Positions 27,109 through 34,712 of a stretch of 64,000 bases of DNA are shown one piece after another. Every line of letters begins with the position of its first letter. Within the stretch, counting starts at the first letter, position 1. The DNA lies in NCBI RefSeq assembly GCF_000980885.2, contig NZ_LBDA02000006.1, forward strand, positions 124,001 to 188,000. Direction: 5' to 3'. A model generated the notes under the pieces. The model had not been told where the DNA came from and did not search any database. It was given only the letters and a program-made list of their open reading frames with translations. Made by a program: the position numbers and the translations under genes. The stretch comes from Streptomyces malaysiense (GTDB lineage: Bacteria; Actinomycetota; Actinomycetes; Streptomycetales; Streptomycetaceae).

Positions 27109-28296
27109 GTGGACGTGCAGAAGAAGCTCGACGAGATCGTCTCCGCGGTCGCCGGCGCACGGGCCATGCCCATGTCGGCGTCCTGCGTGATCAACCGCGC
27201 CGACCTGCTCGCGTTGCTGGAAGAGGTGCGCCAGGCACTGCCCGGCTCCCTCGCGCAGGCGCAGGAGCTGATCGGCGACCGGGAGCAGATGGTCGAGCAG
27301 GCCCGCCAGGAGGCCGAGCGGATCATCGAGACCGCGCACGCCGAGCGTGGCTCGCTGGTCTCCGGCACCGAGGTCGCCCGCCGCTCCCAGACCGAGGCGG
27401 ACCGGATCCTCACCGAGGCCCGCCAGGAGGCCGAGGAGGTCCGCGCCGAGGCCGACGACTACGTCGACTCCAAGCTCGCCAACTTCGAGGTCGTGCTCAC
27501 CAAGACCCTGGGCTCGGTCGGCCGCGGCCGCGAGAAGCTCCTCGGCACCGGCCCGGGGCTGGACGAGAACGGCTACGAGGACGAGGACGCCCCCGAGCGC
27601 AGCCTGGACCCCGAGACCCTGCGGCACAACGCCGACGCGTACGTGGACGCGAAGCTGGGCGCCTTCGAGGCGGTGCTCGCCAAGACCCTGGAGGCGGTCG
27701 GCCGCGGCCGGCAGAAGCTGCACGGCCGGATCGCCACCGACGACCTCGGCGCCCTCGCCGACGACACCACGACCTTCCAGCACTCCAGCGACGCCGACTA
27801 CCTCGCCGACCTGGCCGCCCTCGCGGACACCCCGGCCGAGCGCCCGGCGGCCCGGCAGGAGCAGCCGTCGTACGAGCCCCGCCCCGAGCGGCCCTCGTAC
27901 GAGCCGGGGGCCGAGCCCGCGTACGAGCCGGAGGCCGAGCCCGCGTACGACCAGCGGCCGGAGCGGTCGCCGTACGAGCAGCAGCCCGAGCGGCCCGCGT
28001 ACGAGCCGCAGCCCGCCTACGGCGCCTACGACCAGCAGCAGGACCCCTACACCGGTTTTCCCCAGCAGGGCGGCTACGGCGGACAGGACTCCTACGGCTA
28101 CCAGCAGGCCGACCCCTACGGGTACCAGGGCGGCTACGCCCAGCAGGGCGCGTACGACGCCCAGCAGCTGTCCCAGGCGCCGCAGCACTCCCAGCCGCAG
28201 CAGGACTACGCTCTGGACGAGACCAGCCTCTTCGACACCAGCATGATCAGCGCGGAGCAGCTGCGGGCGTACGAGCAGGGCCGCGGTACCCGCTGA
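27109..28296 (+). CDS. DivIVA/SepIVA-like coiled-coil protein with Tyr/Gln/Pro-rich tail
   Basis: A 395-residue protein. Residues 1-~130 are a coiled coil with repeated ARQEAERI/EARQEAEEVRAEA heptads, as in DivIVA-like and F0-b-like proteins. A second helical unit (YVDAKLGAFEAVLAKTLEAVGRGRQKL) repeats the first (YVDSKLANFEVVLTKTLGSVGRGREKL), an internal duplication. From ~240 the sequence becomes disordered, with YEP-type repeats then a Gln/Tyr/Gly-rich tract. By location beside DUF177-rpmF-rnc it matches mycobacterial SepIVA, a septum and elongation factor. GTG 27109, AGGAAG upstream at a somewhat long distance. Likely role: polar growth or division scaffold. Confidence 0.85.
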   Translation: MDVQKKLDEIVSAVAGARAMPMSASCVINRADLLALLEEVRQALPGSLAQAQELIGDREQMVEQARQEAERIIETAHAERGSLVSGTEVARRSQTEADRILTEARQEAEEVRAEADDYVDSKLANFEVVLTKTLGSVGRGREKLLGTGPGLDENGYEDEDAPERSLDPETLRHNADAYVDAKLGAFEAVLAKTLEAVGRGRQKLHGRIATDDLGALADDTTTFQHSSDADYLADLAALADTPAERPAARQEQPSYEPRPERPSYEPGAEPAYEPEAEPAYDQRPERSPYEQQPERPAYEPQPAYGAYDQQQDPYTGFPQQGGYGGQDSYGYQQADPYGYQGGYAQQGAYDAQQLSQAPQHSQPQQDYALDETSLFDTSMISAEQLRAYEQGRGTR

Positions 28297-28448
28297 CGGG
28301 GCCGGATTGGGCCCTGAGCGCAAGGTCCAGTATCCTGGCTCTTCGGTCGCGCGTGCCCTGACGCTCGCGTACGGAATCGCCCGCGACCACCGCCGCCCGG
28401 AAACACCGACGGGCGGTGTCCCTCCGAGTTCGCAGATCGAAAGCAGGA

Positions 28449-29093
28449 ATGGCTTCCAACGCCCGCCTCGACCACCGCAACCCCCTCGTGTTCGACACTC
28501 ACGAGCTGGGTCGGCGTCCTGGTGCGCTGCAGCGCCTGACCCGCGAGATCGACGCCCCCGGGGATCTCGGCATCCCGGGAGTCATCGAAGTGCCGGAAGG
28601 CACCCCGGTGGAACTCGGGCTCCGGCTTGAGTCGGTCATGGAAGGGGTGCTCGTCACAGGCACCGCCCGTGCAACGGCCAAGGGGGAGTGCGTAAGGTGT
28701 CTGGAGCCGGTCGGGCTTGAGCTCGACGCGGACTTCCAGGAGATGTTCTCGTACCCTGACGCCGACGACCGGGGCCGTGTGATCGCGGAACCGGGCGACG
28801 ACGCCGAGGACGACGAGGACAGGCTCTTCATCGAGGACGGTCTTTTCGACCTCGAACCCGTGCTGCGTGATGCGGTGGTGCTCGCACTGCCGATGCAGCC
28901 GGTGTGCCAGGAAGACTGCCCGGGTCTGTGCTCCGAGTGCGGAGCCCGGCTCGCGGACGACCCGGAACACCATCATGACGCCGTCGACATCCGTTGGGCG
29001 GCTTTGCAGGGACTCGCCGGCACCACGACGGACGGCGAGAAGGACGAGATGAGCGGCGCCGAAGCGGGCGTCGACGAGAAGCAGGAGAAGTAG
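28449..29093 (+). CDS. YceD / DUF177 family protein
   Basis: A 214-residue protein of the DUF177 family, nearly always encoded upstream of rpmF and linked to 23S rRNA accumulation in other bacteria. The N-terminus [23 protein letters not shown] is typical; CVRC and the later [13 protein letters not shown] form a likely zinc site. An acidic stretch ([15 protein letters not shown]) precedes the second Cys cluster and an acidic C-terminal tail follows. The gene is preceded by only a weak AGGA. rpmF begins 2 bases after its stop. Confidence 0.92.
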   Translation: MASNARLDHRNPLVFDTHELGRRPGALQRLTREIDAPGDLGIPGVIEVPEGTPVELGLRLESVMEGVLVTGTARATAKGECVRCLEPVGLELDADFQEMFSYPDADDRGRVIAEPGDDAEDDEDRLFIEDGLFDLEPVLRDAVVLALPMQPVCQEDCPGLCSECGARLADDPEHHHDAVDIRWAALQGLAGTTTDGEKDEMSGAEAGVDEKQEK

Positions 29094-29095
29094 CC

Positions 29096-29269
29096 GTGGC
29101 TGTTCCGAAGCGGAAGATGTCGCGCAGCAACACGCGCCACCGCCGGTCGCAGTGGAAGGCTGCGGTCCCCACCCTGGTTGCGTGCGAGCGCTGCCACGAG
29201 CCCAAGCAGCAGCACATCGCGTGCCCGTCTTGCGGCACCTACAACAAGCGCCAGGTCCTCGAAGTCTGA
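29096..29269 (+). CDS. rpmF: 50S ribosomal protein L32
   Basis: A 57-residue L32 with four zinc-binding cysteines (CERC, CPSC), so the C+ form. The N-terminus [19 protein letters not shown] is characteristic. GTG 29096 is preceded by AGGAGAAG with 5-base spacing. It sits between DUF177 and rnc in one operon. Confidence 0.97.
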   Translation: MAVPKRKMSRSNTRHRRSQWKAAVPTLVACERCHEPKQQHIACPSCGTYNKRQVLEV

Positions 29270-29288
29270 GCGGTTGGTGAGAGGCCCG

Positions 29289-30107
29289 ATGACAGACGCG
29301 AAAGCCGCTAGTCCCCGCCAGCGCGGGGGCAGCTCACTGGCCTCGTCCCACACAGTTCTGGAAGGGCGGCTCGGCTACCAGGTCGAGTCCGCCCTTCTGG
29401 TGCGTGCGCTCACCCACCGTTCCTACGCGTACGAGAACGGCGGTCTGCCGACGAACGAGCGGCTGGAGTTCCTCGGGGACTCCGTGCTCGGCCTCGTCGT
29501 GACGGACACGCTGTACCGCACCCACCCCGACCTGCCCGAGGGCCAACTGGCCAAGCTGCGGGCCGCGGTGGTCAACTCGCGTGCGCTGGCGGAGGTGGGG
29601 CGCGGCCTCGACCTCGGCGCCTTCATCCGGCTCGGCCGGGGTGAAGAGGGCACGGGTGGCAGGGACAAGGCGTCCATCCTCGCCGACACCCTTGAAGCGG
29701 TGATCGGCGCGGTCTATCTCGACCAGGGCCTCGACGCGGCGTCCGAGCTGGTGCACCGGCTCTTCGACCCGCTGATCGAGAAGTCCTCCAACCTGGGCGC
29801 GGGCCTGGACTGGAAGACGTCGCTCCAGGAGCTGACCGCGATCGAGGGGCTCGGTGTGCCCGAGTACCTGGTCACGGAGACCGGCCCCGACCACGAGAAG
29901 ACCTTCACTGCTGCCGCCCGCGTCGGAGGCGTCTCGTACGGCACCGGCACCGGCCGCAGCAAGAAGGAGGCGGAGCAGCAGGCCGCCGAGTCCGCATGGC
30001 GTGCCATCAAGGCCGCCGCGGACGAGCGCGCCAAGGCGGCGACGGAGGCCGAGCAGGCCGTCGCCCGAGCCGCCGCGGACGACGGCACGTCGTCCGCCAC
30101 CGCCTGA
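29289..30107 (+). CDS. rnc: Ribonuclease III (AbsB)
   Basis: A 272-residue double-strand-specific endoribonuclease. The catalytic signature [13 protein letters not shown] begins near residue 56, with the second metal ligands in [13 protein letters not shown]; the dsRNA-binding domain spans about 165-240 ([11 protein letters not shown] ... [16 protein letters not shown]). The C-terminal 35 residues are an Ala/Glu-rich tail. In S. coelicolor this gene is absB, needed for antibiotic production. ATG 29289 has GAGAGG close upstream; GTG 29277 is an alternative adding four residues. Confidence 0.96.
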   Translation: MTDAKAASPRQRGGSSLASSHTVLEGRLGYQVESALLVRALTHRSYAYENGGLPTNERLEFLGDSVLGLVVTDTLYRTHPDLPEGQLAKLRAAVVNSRALAEVGRGLDLGAFIRLGRGEEGTGGRDKASILADTLEAVIGAVYLDQGLDAASELVHRLFDPLIEKSSNLGAGLDWKTSLQELTAIEGLGVPEYLVTETGPDHEKTFTAAARVGGVSYGTGTGRSKKEAEQQAAESAWRAIKAAADERAKAATEAEQAVARAAADDGTSSATA

Positions 30108-30120
30108 CGAAAGCAGCACC

Positions 30121-30159
30121 GAGCGCCCGCCCCACCGGTTCCGGACGGGGCGGGCGCTC
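30121..30159 (+). terminator. Terminator after rnc
   Basis: GAGCGCCCGCCCC (30121-30133) pairs perfectly with 30147-30159 over a 13-base loop, followed by TCTCTTCG. Confidence 0.8.
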
Positions 30160-30208
30160 TCTTCGCAGTGCCCTTCCGTTTCGTACAGCGCTTTCCACGG
30201 GGGTTTCG

Positions 30209-31069
30209 ATGCCCGAGTTGCCCGAGGTCGAGGTCGTCCGGCGGGGGCTGGCGCGGTGGGTGGCCCACCGCACCGTCGCCGAGACCGAGGTGCTGCACCC
30301 GCGCGCCGTACGCCGTCATGTGGCCGGCGGCGAGGACTTCGCGCACCGGCTCAAGGGACATCACATCGGCGACCCCAGCCGGCGCGGCAAGTACCTGTGG
30401 CTACCGCTGGAGGAGACGAACCAGTCGGTCCTCGCGCATCTCGGGATGAGCGGGCAGCTGCTGGTGCAGCCGCGGGAGACGCCGGACGAGAAGCACCTGC
30501 GCATCCGGATCCGGTTCGCCGACTCGCTCGGCACCGAACTGCGCTTCGTGGACCAACGCACCTTCGGCGGGCTGTCGTTGCACGACAACACCCCGGACGG
30601 GCTGCCCGACGTCATCGCGCACATCGCCCGCGACCCCCTCGACGCGCTCTTCGACGACGAGGCCTTCCACCAGGCGCTGCGCCGCAAGCGCAGCACCGTC
30701 AAGCGGGCTCTGCTGGACCAGTCGCTGATCAGCGGCGTCGGCAACATCTACGCGGACGAGGCCCTGTGGCGCGCCCGCATCCACTACGAGCGTCCGACCG
30801 CGAACTTCACCCGCCCGGTCACGGCCGAACTCCTCGGCCACATCCGGGACGTGATGAACGCGGCCCTCGCCGTCGGCGGCACCAGCTTCGACAGCCTGTA
30901 CGTCAACGTCAACGGCGAGTCGGGCTACTTCGACCGTTCGCTCGACGCCTACGGCCGCGAGGGCGAGCCCTGCCGCCGCTGCGGCACCCCCATGCGGCGC
31001 CGCCCCTGGATGAACCGCTCCAGCTACTTCTGCCCGAAGTGTCAGCGGGCGCCGCGCGCCTCGTCGTAA
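30209..31069 (+). CDS. mutM: Formamidopyrimidine-DNA glycosylase
   Basis: A 286-residue base-excision repair enzyme removing oxidised purines. The N-terminus MPELPEVE supplies catalytic Pro2 and Glu3; K at RGKYLWL and the H2TH motif [21 protein letters not shown] are present, and a C-terminal C4 zinc finger (CRRCGTP ... YFCPKCQR) completes it. ATG 30209. The 3' end overlaps the convergent HxlR gene by 28 bases. Confidence 0.96.
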   Translation: MPELPEVEVVRRGLARWVAHRTVAETEVLHPRAVRRHVAGGEDFAHRLKGHHIGDPSRRGKYLWLPLEETNQSVLAHLGMSGQLLVQPRETPDEKHLRIRIRFADSLGTELRFVDQRTFGGLSLHDNTPDGLPDVIAHIARDPLDALFDDEAFHQALRRKRSTVKRALLDQSLISGVGNIYADEALWRARIHYERPTANFTRPVTAELLGHIRDVMNAALAVGGTSFDSLYVNVNGESGYFDRSLDAYGREGEPCRRCGTPMRRRPWMNRSSYFCPKCQRAPRASS

Positions 31070-31437
31070 CGCTCGCGCGAGGCCAGCACCTCGTCCATGG
31101 CGCCCTCCACGCACTCGATGAGGGAGAGCAGGCGCCCGGCGACCTCGCGGCCGAGCGGCGTCAGCTCGTAGTCGACGCGGGGCGGGTTGGTCGGCTGGGC
31201 CTCGCGGTGCACCAGGCCGTCGCGCTCCAGCGCGTGCAGGGTCTGGGAGAGCATCTTCTCGCTGACCCCGTCGACGCGGCGGCGCAGCTCGTTGAAGCGC
31301 AGTGAGCCCTCGGACAGCGCGCCGAGCGTCAGTCCGCCCCAGCGCCCCGTGACGTTCTCCAGCGTGCAGCGGGAGGGGCATGCCTTGGCGAAGACGTTGT
31401 AGGCGAGCTCGTCGGGCTCCTGGGCATGTGCGGTCAT
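31042..31437 (-). CDS. HxlR-family transcriptional regulator
   Basis: A 131-residue winged-helix regulator: [45 protein letters not shown]. Two cysteines, C20 and C24 (ACPSRC), occupy the N-terminal position used by redox or quinone-sensing HxlR members such as YodB and HypR. ATG 31437 lacks a Shine-Dalgarno; a TACCCT close upstream on its strand allows a leaderless message. Divergent from a flavodoxin-like oxidoreductase, with a perfect dyad in between. Likely an electrophile or quinone-responsive repressor of that enzyme. Its 3' end overlaps mutM. Confidence 0.88.
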   Translation of the reverse strand: MTAHAQEPDELAYNVFAKACPSRCTLENVTGRWGGLTLGALSEGSLRFNELRRRVDGVSEKMLSQTLHALERDGLVHREAQPTNPPRVDYELTPLGREVAGRLLSLIECVEGAMDEVLASRERYDEARGAR

Positions 31438-31476
31438 GACACAAGGGTACGCCCATGCAGCGCTAACCAAGGGGTT

Positions 31477-31497
31477 GCACTAACTCCTGGTTAGTGC
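31477..31497. promoter_or_regulatory. Inverted repeat, likely HxlR operator
   Basis: GCACTAAC, five bases, then GTTAGTGC: a perfect 8-bp dyad over 21 bases in the gap between the divergent HxlR and oxidoreductase genes. A second weaker half-site (GCTAACC) lies about 10 bases to the left. Confidence 0.65.
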
Positions 31498-31541
31498 TTT
31501 CCTTTTCTCGCCGTTACTGAGCTGCCCTTCCGAGGAGAGTC

Positions 31542-32126
31542 ATGACCAGCCCCGTTGTTTCCATCGCCTACCACTCCGGCTACGGCCACACCGCCGTCCT
31601 CGCCGAGGCCGTACGAGCCGGTGCCGTCGAGGCGGGCGCCGAGGCGCACCTGATCAAGGTGGACGAGATCACCGAGGAGCAGTGGGGGATGCTCGACCGC
31701 TCCGACGCGATCGTCTTCGGCTCGCCCACCTACATGGGCACCGCCTCCGGCGCCTTCCACGTCTTCGGCGAGGCGACCTCCTCGCGCTGGGCCGGCCAGG
31801 ACTGGCAGGACAAGCTGGCCGCCGGCTTCACCAACTCCGGCTCCAAGAGCGGCGACAAGCTGCACACGCTCCAGTTCTTCCAGACGCTCGCCGCGCAGCA
31901 CGGCATGCACTGGGTGAACCTCGGCCTGCTCCCGGGCTGGAACAGCAGCACCGCCTCCGAGAACGACCTCAACCGTCTCGGCTTCTTCGCCGGCGCCGCC
32001 GCCCAGACCGACACGGACCAGGGTCCCGAGGGCGTGCACAAGGCGGACATCGCCACGGCCGAGCACCTCGGGCGCCGGGTGGCCCAGACCGCTCGGACGT
32101 TCGCGCGGGGCCGGATCGCCGCGTAA
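31542..32126 (+). CDS. Flavodoxin-like NAD(P)H oxidoreductase (WrbA-type)
   Basis: A 194-residue flavodoxin-fold protein. The FMN phosphate loop is YHSGYGHTAVLA at residue 10, followed by VFGSPTYMGTASGAF and the FTNSGSKSGDKLHTL loop, as in NADPH-dependent FMN reductases and quinone reductases of the WrbA group. GAGGAG precedes ATG 31542. Divergent from HxlR. The pairing recalls YodB-AzoR-type quinone or azo-compound stress systems; substrate inferred, not shown. Confidence 0.86.
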   Translation: MTSPVVSIAYHSGYGHTAVLAEAVRAGAVEAGAEAHLIKVDEITEEQWGMLDRSDAIVFGSPTYMGTASGAFHVFGEATSSRWAGQDWQDKLAAGFTNSGSKSGDKLHTLQFFQTLAAQHGMHWVNLGLLPGWNSSTASENDLNRLGFFAGAAAQTDTDQGPEGVHKADIATAEHLGRRVAQTARTFARGRIAA

Positions 32127-32153
32127 CCGGCCTGACGGGCGGGGGAGTCCGGC

Positions 32154-33449
32154 TCAGTCGCCGAACTCCGCGGTCCACCAGGGGCCGCCCGCGCCGAAGT
32201 GCACGCCGACGCCGAGGGTGTGGAAGTCGGGGTCGAGGATGTTGGCGCGGTGCTGGGGGCTGGCCATCCACGCCTTCACCACGGCCGCCGGGTCCGCCGG
32301 GCCGCGCGCGATGTTCTCGGCGCCGAGTCCGGTGACACCGGCCGCCGCCGCCCGGTCCCACGGCGTCTTCCCGTCCGGGTCGGTGTCGGAGAAGAAGCCC
32401 CGCGCCGCCATGTCGTCGCTGAACGACTCGGCCAGGTTCGTCAGTGCCGAGTTCGCGGCCAGCGGGCCGCACCCCGCCTTGGCCCGCTCGTCGTTGACCA
32501 GCTTCAGCACCTGGGCCTCGGCGGCGGCTTGCGCGGAGACGGTCACGGGCGGGACGGACGGCCGGGGGGCCGCCGTCCTCGTCGGGGTCGGGGTGGGCTT
32601 CGTCCTGGTGGGGGAGGGCCTGGGCTTCGGAGGGGCGGGGGCGGCCGGTGGGCTCTTGCGGGCGCCGGGCTTCGCGGACGGGGTCGCCGCGGTGGACTTC
32701 GCGGGTTTCGGCGGGGCCGGCGAGGCGGAGGCGGATGCCGACGGCGGGGCCGACGCGGACGTCGTGGGCGCCGGCGACGACGACGGCGTCGGGGCGGCGG
32801 AGGAGGACGGCCGCGCGGTGTCCCGGCCGGACGCCGGACCGCCGGCACCGGTACCCGTGTCCGAGCGCCCGGTGTCCGAGCCGCCGGTGTTCGCGCTGCC
32901 GGACGTGCCGCCCTGCGCGTCGTCCGTGTTGCCGGGAGAGCCCGCCACCCGGATCCGGTCGTCACCGGTGGCGTGGGAGCCGCCGCCGAGGCGGTAGCCC
33001 TGGAAGCCCGGGACCACACCGGCGGCCACCGCCGCAGTGCCCAGGGCGACGGCCACGCACATCCCGAGCAGCGTCATGCTCACCGCGCGCCCGGCCTGCT
33101 TCTGCCGCCGCCGGCCACGGTCGGGGCCCTCACCGGGGTGCCGCCCGTGGCCGTCGCCCGCGTCCGCGCCGGGGGCTTCGCCGGGGCCTTCCGCCGCGGT
33201 GGAACCGCCCGCCGGACCGTCCGCCGCCCCCGGGCCCGCGTGCGACGGGATGCCGGGCCCGGCCGCGAAGAGATACGCGTCCGCCCTGGCCTTCGCCGCC
33301 GCGTACGTCTCGGGGTTCAGGTAGGGCGCGGTGCCCATCGGTATCGGCGCCGTGGGCGCGGCCGCCGGATCGTCGTTCCCGGCGGCGCGGGCGCGCGGGT
33401 CCTCGCCCTCCGCGGCGCGGCCGCCGTCCGAGCGTCGGTGGCGTCCCAT
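32154..33449 (-). CDS. Membrane-anchored CAP/SCP-domain protein
   Basis: A 431-residue protein. Residues 1-~125 are cytoplasmic, disordered and charged, ending in RRRQKQAGR; a transmembrane helix spans ~131-153 (AVSMTLLGMCVAVALGTAAVAAGVV). Residues ~175-305 form a long Ser/Pro/Thr/Ala linker that could cross the wall and be glycosylated. Residues ~310-431 are a CAP domain (LKLVNDERAKAGCGPL, LAESFSDDMAARGFFSD, AENIARG, HRANILDPDF, WWTAEFG). Bacterial CAP proteins are secreted with unknown activity. The start is ATG 33449; upstream frames are unrelated. Confidence 0.87.
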   Translation of the reverse strand: MGRHRRSDGGRAAEGEDPRARAAGNDDPAAAPTAPIPMGTAPYLNPETYAAAKARADAYLFAAGPGIPSHAGPGAADGPAGGSTAAEGPGEAPGADAGDGHGRHPGEGPDRGRRRQKQAGRAVSMTLLGMCVAVALGTAAVAAGVVPGFQGYRLGGGSHATGDDRIRVAGSPGNTDDAQGGTSGSANTGGSDTGRSDTGTGAGGPASGRDTARPSSSAAPTPSSSPAPTTSASAPPSASASASPAPPKPAKSTAATPSAKPGARKSPPAAPAPPKPRPSPTRTKPTPTPTRTAAPRPSVPPVTVSAQAAAEAQVLKLVNDERAKAGCGPLAANSALTNLAESFSDDMAARGFFSDTDPDGKTPWDRAAAAGVTGLGAENIARGPADPAAVVKAWMASPQHRANILDPDFHTLGVGVHFGAGGPWWTAEFGD

Positions 33450-33594
33450 GACCTTGCCCTCTTCCTCGTTCTTCCTTGGTGCTTCTGGCCAGCCCAACCC
33501 ACTCGATCGAGTGAGTTTCCCCGGGGATGCGCCCGCGTGCGGACCGTACCTCATGCCCTCCGGGGGCGATGTGTCCCGAACGACACCGGCCGGT

Positions 33595-33600
33595 TAGGTT
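33595..33600 (+). promoter_or_regulatory. -10 element for a leaderless acylphosphatase message
   Basis: TAGGTT lies 6 bases before the ATG at 33607 and there is no Shine-Dalgarno, a spacing that would start the RNA on the A of the start codon. Confidence 0.5.
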
Positions 33601-33606
33601 GCCCCC

Positions 33607-33888
33607 ATGAGTGAGGATGTTCGACTGGTCGCCTGGGTGCGTGGACACGTGCAGGGCGTGGGATTCCGGTGGTTCACACGCGCCAAGGCGCTGGAGATCG
33701 GCGGTCTGAGTGGTTTTGCTCTCAATTTGGCGGACGGCCGGGTCCAGGTCGTCGCCGAGGGCGCGCGCGAGGGCTGCGAGGGGCTGCTCGGCTGGCTCCA
33801 GGGGGCCGACACGCCCGGCCGTGTCGACGGTGTCACCGAGATCTGGGACACACCCCGCGGCGGCTACGACGGCTTCGCGATCCGCTGA
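33607..33888 (+). CDS. acyP: Acylphosphatase
   Basis: A 93-residue enzyme hydrolysing acyl phosphates. [16 protein letters not shown] contains the phosphate-binding loop and catalytic Arg, and [15 protein letters not shown] holds the catalytic Asn. Full length for the family. Likely leaderless. It precedes, at a distance, the smc gene, as in S. coelicolor. Confidence 0.94.
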   Translation: MSEDVRLVAWVRGHVQGVGFRWFTRAKALEIGGLSGFALNLADGRVQVVAEGAREGCEGLLGWLQGADTPGRVDGVTEIWDTPRGGYDGFAIR

Positions 33889-34260
33889 GCCGGAGCCGCC
33901 CCGATCCCGGCCGCCGGGCCCCTCGGACGGTGGTCCGGAGCGGAAACGGCCTGGTGGTTGCCAAGGAGGGCGCAGCGTGGCAGGCTCCGCAGGTACAGCT
34001 GATCGCTGCGCCCCAGGGCCTGGGCGACCCGCCGCTCCGCCGTGTCCTTCCGGCCGAGCGCCCCGGTCCCCCCGCCAATACGGGGTGTGATCGTGTTGAC
34101 CGTCAAACTTTTTGGTGAGACGCTGAAAGCCCCGCGCACCCTAGCTGTTTGGCATGGAGCAACAGCAGAGCAACATTCGGATGTGCCAAGCACCGCGGGT
34201 GCGAATCCCTCACGACCCACACCGCATCGGTCGGTCACTCAGTGTGGAGGACCATCCATC
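33889..34260. other. Gap before the small coiled-coil gene: long 5' leader and candidate -35
   Basis: No convincing gene. The second half falls in GC content. TTGACC at 34096-34101 is a good -35, but no well spaced -10 follows; TAGCTG appears at about 34141. A message starting here would have a leader of 100 bases or more. No riboswitch class is recognised. Confidence 0.4.
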
Positions 34261-34464
34261 ATGGCAAAGGCGCTTCTCGGTTACGTCGGCGGCTCCGACC
34301 CTCGACTCCTCGCCGAGATGCGACGGCTGCAGCAGCGCGTACAGGACCTGGAGTCCGAGCTGGTCAGGATCCAGGCGGAGAACGACGCGCTGGCGGCTGC
34401 CGCCTCTCAGGACAGGATCATGGAGAGCATCGACGCACACCAGGCGGAGCCTGCGCTCACCTGA
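34261..34464 (+). CDS. Small coiled-coil protein
   Basis: A 67-residue protein. After MAKALLGYVGGSDPRLLAE, a leucine-zipper-like helix runs through MRRLQQRVQDLESELVRIQAENDALAAAA. I recall near-identical small proteins at this place in other Streptomyces, so it is conserved. ATG 34261 has TGGAGGA about 10 bases upstream. No DNA-binding or enzymatic motif. Probably a dimeric adaptor; function unknown. A canonical terminator follows about 100 bases downstream. Confidence 0.8.
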   Translation: MAKALLGYVGGSDPRLLAEMRRLQQRVQDLESELVRIQAENDALAAAASQDRIMESIDAHQAEPALT

Positions 34465-34560
34465 TCGCCGCATCGCTTCACGGCAGCAGCGGTCGGGCGG
34501 CCCGTATCAACCGCTCTACAGACCGGACGGCCGGCATCCGAGGCCCGTCCATAGAATGGC

Positions 34561-34590
34561 AAGGGACGCTTCGGCGTCCCTTCTTTCTTC
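34561..34590 (+). terminator. Intrinsic terminator upstream of smc
   Basis: AAGGGACGC, TTCG tetraloop, GCGTCCCTT, then CTTTCTTC: a rare U-rich canonical terminator for this genome. It separates the small coiled-coil gene from smc. Confidence 0.9.
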
Positions 34591-34712
34591 CCCCGCGCAT
34601 CCTTTCACCCTCTTCAACATCTGGTGTGCCCCGCGTGTCCGGCGGTGAAACCGCGCGGTCGCGACGGTTCATGGACTGAGACGGCGGGCGGCGGCCGGTA
34701 GAGTCCGGCGGC

